Of a stretch of 6,915 nucleotides of DNA, positions 1-5,562 are shown piece by piece; within the stretch, counting starts at the first letter, position 1, and each line of letters begins with the position of its first letter. The DNA comes from JADJNW01 sp964517175. GTDB lineage: Bacteria > Bacteroidota > Bacteroidia > Chitinophagales > Saprospiraceae. Position numbers and translations under genes: made by a program. The notes beneath the pieces are model-generated. The model was not told the origin of the DNA and did not search any database. It was given only the letters and a program-made list of their open reading frames with translations. The DNA lies in assembly GCA_964517175.1 (NCBI GenBank), contig CAZFBU010000195.1, positions 1-6,915 of the forward strand, written 5' to 3'.

Positions 1-185
1 GGCTCAATGTTTACTTCCTCCAGTGCGTGCCGACTAACGGCACCCGAGCATTGGATGGGCGCACCCAGTTCCTGCTTCTTGTCAATGAGCAGCACCTGCA
101 GTCCGCGCTCAGCGGCAATGCGGGCAGTGGTGGCACCGGCAGGGCCGGAACCGATAATCACAACGTCGTAATCCAGGGATGGCAT
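1..185 (-). CDS. FAD-dependent oxidoreductase, geranylgeranyl-reductase family (N-terminal part, runs off left edge)
   Basis: Only the first 61 codons are present; the gene continues beyond position 1. The protein begins MPSLDYDVVIIGSGPAGATT, a Rossmann beta-alpha-beta fold for FAD. The dinucleotide motif G-S-G-P-A-G lies at residues 12-17, and the second strand ends VLLID with acidic D35, which would contact the adenosine ribose. After that comes ELGAPIQCSGAVS (residues 39-51), resembling the P-x-x-C-x-G segment of geranylgeranyl / digeranylgeranylglycerophospholipid reductases. Those enzymes saturate isoprenoid chains of lipids, quinones or chlorophyll side chains. The start at 185 is chosen because it places the usual few residues before DYDVVIIG. 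The gene diverges from the permease cluster and is probably functionally unrelated. The FAD fold is secure. The subfamily rests on one short motif, and another FAD monooxygenase-like enzyme remains possible. The substrate is unknown. Confidence 0.8.
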   Translation of the reverse strand, partial: MPSLDYDVVIIGSGPAGATTARIAAERGLQVLLIDKKQELGAPIQCSGAVSRHALEEVNIE

Positions 186-290
186 TCGTTCAGGTTTTAA
201 ATTGGAACAGCATTCTCGGCTGCATGTTCAGAAAACGGCTTCGTAAAAATGAAATGAACTTCTGAATATACCAAATCTGTTCGATATCTG

Positions 291-303
291 TACACGGAGT
301 GTA
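291..303. promoter_or_regulatory. 13-bp palindrome, possible operator
   Basis: The sequence TACACGGAGTGTA is a perfect 5-bp inverted repeat around a 3-base centre. It lies roughly midway between the two divergent start codons (106 bases from one, 187 from the other), a plausible place for a dimeric regulator acting on one or both genes. There is no T-run after it, so it is not a terminator. No regulator family is recognised from the half-site, and a palindrome of this length can arise by chance. Confidence 0.25.
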
Positions 304-367
304 TCGAAAACGAACACCGGAAAATTTTGAACGGGTTTAAGTTTCTTATTATCAGTTAGTTATGAAA

Positions 368-395
368 TTGGCACGGTGTTTCGACGCTTTATAAG
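368..395 (+). promoter_or_regulatory. sigma70-like promoter candidate for the permease cluster
   Basis: TTGGCA at 368-373 and TATAAG at 390-395 each match the sigma70 -35 and -10 consensus at five of six positions, with a 16-base spacer. Transcription would start near 402, leaving a leader of roughly 90 bases before the permease start at 490. Caveat: if the host is a member of the Bacteroidota, its primary sigma factor prefers a different -7 element (TAnnTTTG), which I do not find cleanly here, so the match may be fortuitous. Confidence 0.3.
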
Positions 396-432
396 GAGAA
401 ATCACCCGAAATTTTTAAAAAAATGGAACTCC

Positions 433-454
433 CCGGATTTATTTGGGAATCCGG
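433..454 (+). other. hairpin in the presumed 5' leader of the first permease gene
   Basis: CCGGATT at 433-439 pairs perfectly with AATCCGG at 448-454 around an 8-base loop. The hairpin lies downstream of the candidate promoter and ends 35 bases before the start codon at 490. The run that follows is A-rich rather than T-rich, so it is not a standard intrinsic terminator. It could stabilise the transcript or affect translation, but no known leader family is recognised. Confidence 0.35.
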
Positions 455-489
455 ATACGCAATTGAACACCTGATAAAAAAAGAAACGC

Positions 490-2883
490 ATGTTGAAATA
501 TCACATTTTAACAGGACTACGCAACCTTGCCCGCGGCAGGTTTTCTACCTTTATCAATATTTTCGGACTGGCGCTGGGTATGGCCACCACGCTCTTCATT
601 CTGCTTTGGGTGCAAAATGAATGGAGTTTTGATACCTATCATACGGACGCCGATCGCATTTATCGGTTGCACAGCCACATCAAGATCAGCGACGATGAAA
701 CCTGGCACTGGGGCACTACGCCTCTCCTGCTGGGGGATGTAGCCCTGGAAGAACTGCCGGAAGTACAGGCATCTGCTAAAATGACCCACGCCTGGGGCGG
801 AAAAACCCTCCAACTGAACGGCGCGCTTTTCAAAGAAAAAAATGTGGCTTACGTAGCCGAAGGCTGGTTCAATGTATTTGATTATCAGTTTTTTATGGGA
901 GATACTAAAACTTTCTTCGAGCATCCGAACAGTTTGATCATGACCCGGAGTAAGTCAGAAAAGCTGTTTGGCGCAGAGCATCCGATCGGTAAAATCATCA
1001 CGATTGATACCACCGATTTTGTGGTGCGTGGCGTGATTGCGGACAATCCGGTCAATTCGAGTTTTCAGCTTGATTATTTGATGCCGTTGGCCGCGCATTT
1101 GTCCAATCCGGCGATTTATGAAAATGAATCCGATTGGGGCAATTTTAATTATTTTACATTTTTGAAATTGCAAACCGGAGCAAACCAGGAATACATTGGC
1201 GATAAGACCACCGCGTTGCTTCGCAGCAATAAACCGGAAGATACGACAAGCTACATCACGCTTTTGCCGCTGGCGGATATGCACTTTGACCAAACGCTGA
1301 TGTCGGATAACTTTTCGCATGGAAACAAGCGCACTTCCCGGATTTTCACCATCATTGGCTTATTGATTTTGCTCATTGCCTGCATCAATTACGTCAGCCT
1401 CACCACAGCCAAAGCGAGCATTCGGGCGAAGGAAATCAGTGTGAAGAAGATCATCGGCGCCGGCAAAGCCAATCTGTTTACACAGTTCATGCTAGAATCC
1501 ACGATCACCAGCATTTTGTCGCTGGTGCTGGCAATCGGACTAACACATCTGTTGCTGCCCCTTTTCAATCGCATTGTGGAGCAGGCGTTCCAGTTGGATT
1601 ACGGCAATCCAGCAATCTGGCTGATACTGGCCGGCACAACCGTTTTTGCAATTTTACTTACCGGCATTTATCCGGCACTGTTGCTTTCTTCGTTCCGACC
1701 AGTAAATCTGCTGCGGGGGCAAAGCTGGCTGGCTGGCAATAATGCGCATTTCCGGAAGGGGCTGGTGGTGCTGCAGTTTGTCATTTCAACGACGCTCATT
1801 ATCAGTGTCATTATCATTTCCGGGCAGCTTCATTTTATAAAAAATACAGAACTGGGGTACGAGCGAGCGAATATTTTTTCGGTCGTGATTCCTTATGGCA
1901 CGGTACCTCCGGAGGAACTGGAAGGCTTGCGGTCGGTTTTTGTCAATGAACTGAAAGGCGAAAACAGTATCGACCAGATTACAACGGCTAACCAAATGAT
2001 CGTCAATGCCCGCAGTACCCACAGTGGCAGTCTTGACTGGGAAGGACACGATCCGGATTTTCAACCCAGTGTGGCGCAATTATCGGCGGATGATGCCTTC
2101 CAGGCACTGTTTGAGCTGGAGCTGTTGGAAGGACGGTGGTTTCAGGCTGGCAATATTGCCGATGAGTCGAACGTCATTTTGAATGAAACGGCCGTTAAAA
2201 CCTTTCAGCTAAAGCCTCCGTACGTAGGGCAGCGCTTTTCTTTTCACGGCGAAGACGGGCAGATTATTGGCGTGGTGAAGGACTTTCACTTCCGCAGTTT
2301 GCGCGAAAAAATCATGCCAATGGTGATCTACAACGATTCTTGGGCGCGCAGTTGGATATTCGTTAAAACGACGGGTGATCGTACTGCCGCTGCGCTGGCT
2401 GCTGCCGAAAAGACCTGGGCGCAACTGCTGCCGGAAGAGCCTTTCGAGTACGTTTTCATGGACGAATCTTTCGAGAAACTGTACCGGACCGAACAACGCT
2501 CCGGGCTACTGTTCAATATATTTGCGGGCATTGCGCTGGTCATTTCCTGCCTGGGATTATTTGGTTTAGCCACCTTTGCCACCGAGCGACGCACCAAAGA
2601 AATCGGCATCCGCAAGATACTCGGCGCTTCCGCAACGAATATTGTGAGCCTCATCTCCAAAGAATTTGTAGTACTGGTATTTATCGCGATTCTCATTGCC
2701 GCCCCTATTGCCTGGTGGGCAATGGACAAGTGGCTGGCAGATTTTGCTTACCGGATCGAGATAAAGTGGTGGATGTTCGCACTGGCGGGCGTTATGGCGA
2801 TTGTCATAGCGGTGCTGACGGTAAGCTTCCAGGCGGTGCGCGCGGCGGTGGCGAATCCGGTGGAGAGTTTACGGAGTGAGTAA
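490..2883 (+). CDS. ABC transporter permease, duplicated MacB/FtsX type (permease 1)
   Basis: This 797-residue inner-membrane protein has two MacB-like halves. The first half has a membrane helix near 20-41, an extracytoplasmic domain at about 45-280, then an FtsX domain with helices near 284-304, 335-357 and 376-400. The second half has a helix near 422-446, an extracytoplasmic domain at about 450-670, then helices near 672-695, 724-745 and 761-783. The cytoplasmic coupling segments AKEISVKKIIGA (313-324) and TKEIGIRKILGA (702-713) are where FtsX-type permeases contact their ATPase. A GIYPA motif sits at 392-396. Length and layout match the duplicated orphan permeases common in FCB bacteria and Acidobacteria. 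The start at 490 aligns with the N-termini of both downstream paralogues; the leader is A-rich with no clear Shine-Dalgarno site. It is the first of three co-directional permease genes, with no ATPase nearby. Substrate is unknown; lipoprotein, peptide or drug export are family possibilities only. Confidence 0.93.
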   Translation: MLKYHILTGLRNLARGRFSTFINIFGLALGMATTLFILLWVQNEWSFDTYHTDADRIYRLHSHIKISDDETWHWGTTPLLLGDVALEELPEVQASAKMTHAWGGKTLQLNGALFKEKNVAYVAEGWFNVFDYQFFMGDTKTFFEHPNSLIMTRSKSEKLFGAEHPIGKIITIDTTDFVVRGVIADNPVNSSFQLDYLMPLAAHLSNPAIYENESDWGNFNYFTFLKLQTGANQEYIGDKTTALLRSNKPEDTTSYITLLPLADMHFDQTLMSDNFSHGNKRTSRIFTIIGLLILLIACINYVSLTTAKASIRAKEISVKKIIGAGKANLFTQFMLESTITSILSLVLAIGLTHLLLPLFNRIVEQAFQLDYGNPAIWLILAGTTVFAILLTGIYPALLLSSFRPVNLLRGQSWLAGNNAHFRKGLVVLQFVISTTLIISVIIISGQLHFIKNTELGYERANIFSVVIPYGTVPPEELEGLRSVFVNELKGENSIDQITTANQMIVNARSTHSGSLDWEGHDPDFQPSVAQLSADDAFQALFELELLEGRWFQAGNIADESNVILNETAVKTFQLKPPYVGQRFSFHGEDGQIIGVVKDFHFRSLREKIMPMVIYNDSWARSWIFVKTTGDRTAAALAAAEKTWAQLLPEEPFEYVFMDESFEKLYRTEQRSGLLFNIFAGIALVISCLGLFGLATFATERRTKEIGIRKILGASATNIVSLISKEFVVLVFIAILIAAPIAWWAMDKWLADFAYRIEIKWWMFALAGVMAIVIAVLTVSFQAVRAAVANPVESLRSE
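2818..2883 (+). repeat. near-identical 3' end shared by permease genes 1 and 2, copy 1
   Basis: These last 66 bases of permease 1, stop codon included, match positions 5342-5407 at 61 of 66 sites by direct comparison. Four of the five differences are silent third-position changes and the fifth (the first base of an arginine codon pair at the end) is also silent when the codon is read whole, so the encoded 21 residues are identical. Part of this is expected from the conserved family C-terminus, but the low number of silent differences is notable. Confidence 0.75.
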
Positions 2884-2968
2884 GCTGGCTTGCCTTCTAA
2901 AGACAGGAAAATTCGTGCGGAAAGCCGGGATAGAGTATTTGAATGAATAAAAAATTAAATAGAGTATC
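2884..2968 (+). other. 85-bp spacer between permease 1 and permease 2
   Basis: The spacer holds no gene and no convincing terminator, so read-through from the upstream gene is likely. Its last 30 bases are A-rich, as expected for a ribosome-binding leader in FCB bacteria. A 9-base direct repeat, ATAGAGTAT, occurs at 2930-2938 and 2959-2967, the second copy ending one base before the start codon at 2969. Confidence 0.5.
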
Positions 2969-5407
2969 ATGTTTTTGAATCACCTGAAAATTAGTATTCG
3001 CAGTTTGCGTAAAAACAAGACTTATACGCTGATCAATATTGCCGGGCTTGCCATCGGCATTGCCGCCGCTTTGCTCATATTTCACATTATAACGTATGAA
3101 CAGGGCTTTAATAAAAACTTTGCAAACTACGACCGCATTGTGCGGGTCGTCTCAACGGAAACCAGCCCCGAAGAAGGCGACAGCTACACGGTCTGTGTGC
3201 CGGTGCCGGCAATGGATGTGATGGAGAATTCCGTCAGTCAGTTTGCTGCGATGAGCCGAATTCATGAGCTGTGGGCAACGCTGACGGTGCCCAGCCCCAA
3301 CGGCGGCGCACCGCTTAAGAAGTTTGCCCTCACTACGCCGGAGACGGCTTTCTTTGCGGAGTCAGATTTTTTTCAAATCTTTGATTTTCAATGGCTGGCG
3401 GGTAATCCGGAAACGGCGCTGAACGATCCCGGCTCAATCGTGCTGACCAAAACCTGGGCGGAAAAATGTTTTGATCGCTGGGAAGATGCTATGGGCAAAA
3501 TGGTTATGCTGGATGACCTCATTCCGGTTACGGTCACGGGCATCATGGAGGATTTACCGGTGAATTGCGATTTTACCCTTCCATACGTCGCTTCTTATCC
3601 GACTTTGCAGGCAAATTCTGCGAATTATTTTTATGATGAAGATGGCAATTGGGGCAGTTGCAGTTCCAATAATCAGGTGTATGCGCTTTTGAAAAATCCG
3701 AACCAACTGGACGCCGCCAATGCCACACTTGCCAGCGTTGGCGAGACCGAATACACCAACCGCAATGGCCATCGGGGGCGGATGCACCATTTGCAGCCAC
3801 TTGCCGACCTGCATTACAACGAACGCTACGGGCACTCCGGCTCGCACCGCATCAGCAAAAACCGCCTGAAAGTGTTGGGGGGGATTGGCATCCTGACGCT
3901 GATTCTGGCATGCTTCAATTTTATCAATCTCGCTACCGCACAAGCTACCCTGAGAGCCAAAGAAGTGGGCGTTCGCAAAACCCTGGGCAGCAGGCGCGGT
4001 CAACTCATCGGGCAGTTTATGAGCGAAACCGGCGTCATCGTACTGATCGCTGTGGCGGTTGGAGCCAGCCTGGCTTACTTCGCAGCGCCATTGCTGAAAT
4101 TCGTCTCAAATGTACCTGCGGATTTGCCGCTTTTTTCCAATCCCCGCATCTGGATGTTCCTGATGGCGCTCACCGTAGCCGTGACGTTGCTGGCGGGGTT
4201 GTATCCGGCATTGGCGCTTGCAAGTTTCCAGCCGGTCAGCGCATTAAAAAGCCGTGCTGGCAATCTGGTTTTTGGCGGCACCTCCCTGCGAAAGTTTTTG
4301 GTCGTATTGCAATTTACGATCGCGCAAGGACTCATCATTGGCGCCATCATCAGCATGTTGCAATTGGATTATATCCGCTCACGAGATTTGGGCTTTAATG
4401 ATGATTTGGTTTATACATTTTCCTTTAATTCCGATAGCGCTACCATTGCGCGCCAGCGAGCGCTCAAGCAGCAATTACTGCAAATTCCGACCGTAGAAAC
4501 GGTGAGTTTCAACAGCGATCAGCCCCTTTCGGGCAATACCTGGACGAGCAACTTCGGCTACGCTTCCCGCCCGGAAGACGAGCCCTACGGCATCACTCTG
4601 AAGTTTTGCGACGAGCATTACCAGGAAACTTACGGCATCAAATTATTGGCAGGTAAATGGCTTGCGCCTTCCGACACCATGCGGCAGGCGGTGGTAAACA
4701 TGACCCTGCTGAAAAAAGTCGGCATTACCGACCCGCAGGAAGTAATCGGTCAAAATATCAGACTGGGCGGAAGTCAGCTTTTACCCATCGTGGGGGTCAC
4801 CAGTGAGTTTCACACGCATTCGCTGCGCGATGAGCATCTGCCGTTGCTATTGACCACCCGCAAAGAATTTTACTGGAGCGCCGGCGTAAAAATTCGTCCG
4901 GATCAGATTGCAGCTACGACGGGAAAGATCAAAAGCACCTTTGACGAGGTGCTGCCCGAGCAGGTTTTCGTGGGCCGCTTTCTGGATGAAAGCATTGCCC
5001 GGTTTTATGAAGATGACAATCGGCTGGCTTCCACAACCAAAGTTTTTGCAGTTTTAGCCATTTTAATTTCCTGCCTGGGTTTGTTTGGCCTGGCGACGCA
5101 CGCCGCCGCACAACGGATCAAGGAAATCGGCATTCGCAAAGTATTGGGGGCTTCCATTGTGGATATCGTCGGCTTGTTGTCGCTGGATTTTCTCAAGCTC
5201 GTATCCATTGCCTTACTGATCGCTTCACCGTTAGCCTGGTGGCTGATGAACCAATGGCTCGAAGATTTTGCTTACCGGATCAGCATTTCGTGGTGGGTAT
5301 TTGCAGTAGTAGGTGTGTTGGCGGTGCTAATCGCCTTGTTCACGGTGAGCTTCCAGGCGGTGCGGGCGGCGGTGGCAAATCCGGTGGAGAGTTTGCGCAG
5401 TGAGTAA
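2969..5407 (+). CDS. ABC transporter permease, duplicated MacB/FtsX type (permease 2)
   Basis: This is an 812-residue paralogue of the upstream permease with the same eight-helix plan. Helices lie near 20-42, 300-322, 352-373, 393-417, 442-466, 688-710, 738-760 and 775-797. Extracytoplasmic domains occupy about 45-298 and 468-685. Coupling segments AKEVGVRKTLGS (330-341) and IKEIGIRKVLGA (717-728) are well preserved in both halves, and GLYPA lies at 410-414. The last 120 residues match permease 1 at 83 positions without gaps, and the final 21 residues are identical, whereas the outer domains are clearly divergent. The first outer domain carries four cysteines (76, 167, 200, 231), while permease 1 has none in its corresponding domain; disulfides are possible. 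It is probably co-transcribed with the gene 85 bases upstream. It should act in the inner membrane with a separately encoded ATPase. Cargo is unknown. Confidence 0.93.
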   Translation: MFLNHLKISIRSLRKNKTYTLINIAGLAIGIAAALLIFHIITYEQGFNKNFANYDRIVRVVSTETSPEEGDSYTVCVPVPAMDVMENSVSQFAAMSRIHELWATLTVPSPNGGAPLKKFALTTPETAFFAESDFFQIFDFQWLAGNPETALNDPGSIVLTKTWAEKCFDRWEDAMGKMVMLDDLIPVTVTGIMEDLPVNCDFTLPYVASYPTLQANSANYFYDEDGNWGSCSSNNQVYALLKNPNQLDAANATLASVGETEYTNRNGHRGRMHHLQPLADLHYNERYGHSGSHRISKNRLKVLGGIGILTLILACFNFINLATAQATLRAKEVGVRKTLGSRRGQLIGQFMSETGVIVLIAVAVGASLAYFAAPLLKFVSNVPADLPLFSNPRIWMFLMALTVAVTLLAGLYPALALASFQPVSALKSRAGNLVFGGTSLRKFLVVLQFTIAQGLIIGAIISMLQLDYIRSRDLGFNDDLVYTFSFNSDSATIARQRALKQQLLQIPTVETVSFNSDQPLSGNTWTSNFGYASRPEDEPYGITLKFCDEHYQETYGIKLLAGKWLAPSDTMRQAVVNMTLLKKVGITDPQEVIGQNIRLGGSQLLPIVGVTSEFHTHSLRDEHLPLLLTTRKEFYWSAGVKIRPDQIAATTGKIKSTFDEVLPEQVFVGRFLDESIARFYEDDNRLASTTKVFAVLAILISCLGLFGLATHAAAQRIKEIGIRKVLGASIVDIVGLLSLDFLKLVSIALLIASPLAWWLMNQWLEDFAYRISISWWVFAVVGVLAVLIALFTVSFQAVRAAVANPVESLRSE
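5342..5407 (+). repeat. near-identical 3' end shared by permease genes 1 and 2, copy 2
   Basis: This is the partner of the segment at 2818-2883, in direct orientation and the same reading frame, ending exactly at the stop codon. A second shared block, an 18-base exact match encoding the D-F-A-Y-R-I motif, lies upstream at 2740-2757 and 5264-5281. The similarity stops at the stop codons; the following spacers are unrelated. Confidence 0.75.
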
Positions 5408-5562
5408 AATTCTGGTTTTTCGCCCAATTGTTTGCTGCCGGAAATGTTTTGTTTGCCTGGTGAGCGAGCAGCTTTTTGGTGATCGCGCTGTCCTTGTATT
5501 TAATTATCAAAAGTAAAAATTGACAACGGTTCAGGTGTTTTTTTACAAAAACCTCTTTAATC
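5408..5562 (+). other. 155-bp spacer between permease 2 and permease 3, with a weak hairpin before the start codon
   Basis: No gene is supported here. The right half is AT-rich. At 5533-5554, AGGT-g-TTTT can pair with AAAAACCT through eight base pairs with one bulged G and a five-base loop, ending eight bases before the start codon at 5563. No clear Shine-Dalgarno sequence is present. The longer spacer leaves room for a separate promoter for permease 3, but I find no good match to either the sigma70 or the Bacteroidota consensus. Confidence 0.4.

Larger units (their letters stand above)
186..489. other. divergent intergenic region without a supported gene
   Basis: About 304 bases separate the divergent oxidoreductase and the first permease. 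Neither strand carries a reading frame that looks like a real protein. A frame opening at 423 only runs on into the permease gene in another phase. The stretch is AT-rich in its right half. It should hold promoters for both flanking genes, and it contains a short palindrome at 291-303, a sigma70-like element at 368-395 and a hairpin at 433-454, each listed separately. No tRNA or recognisable riboswitch is visible. Confidence 0.7.

Noticed and set aside
228..265. Inverted repeat TCAGAA / TTCTGA upstream of the oxidoreductase
   Set aside because: Only six base pairs with a 26-base loop; expected by chance in AT-rich sequence.
423..620. A 65-codon plus-strand reading frame starting before permease 1
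   Set aside because: It overlaps the permease 1 coding region in another phase for most of its length and shows no domain or membrane pattern; the permease frame is clearly the real one.
517..924. A 135-codon minus-strand reading frame inside permease 1
   Set aside because: It lies wholly antisense to a well-supported coding region, and its residue make-up looks like reverse-complement shadow; no motif recognised.
3554..4003. A 149-codon minus-strand reading frame inside permease 2
   Set aside because: It is antisense to conserved permease sequence with no recognisable domain; it arises from the codon bias of the sense strand.
3910..4398. A 162-codon plus-strand reading frame overlapping permease 2 in another phase
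   Set aside because: It is arginine/serine-rich out-of-frame translation of the FtsX domain; there is no hydrophobic pattern or motif.
5434..5477. Possible terminator after permease 2: GCTGC and GCAGC followed by five Ts
   Set aside because: The stem is only five base pairs with a 29-base loop, too weak and open for an intrinsic terminator.
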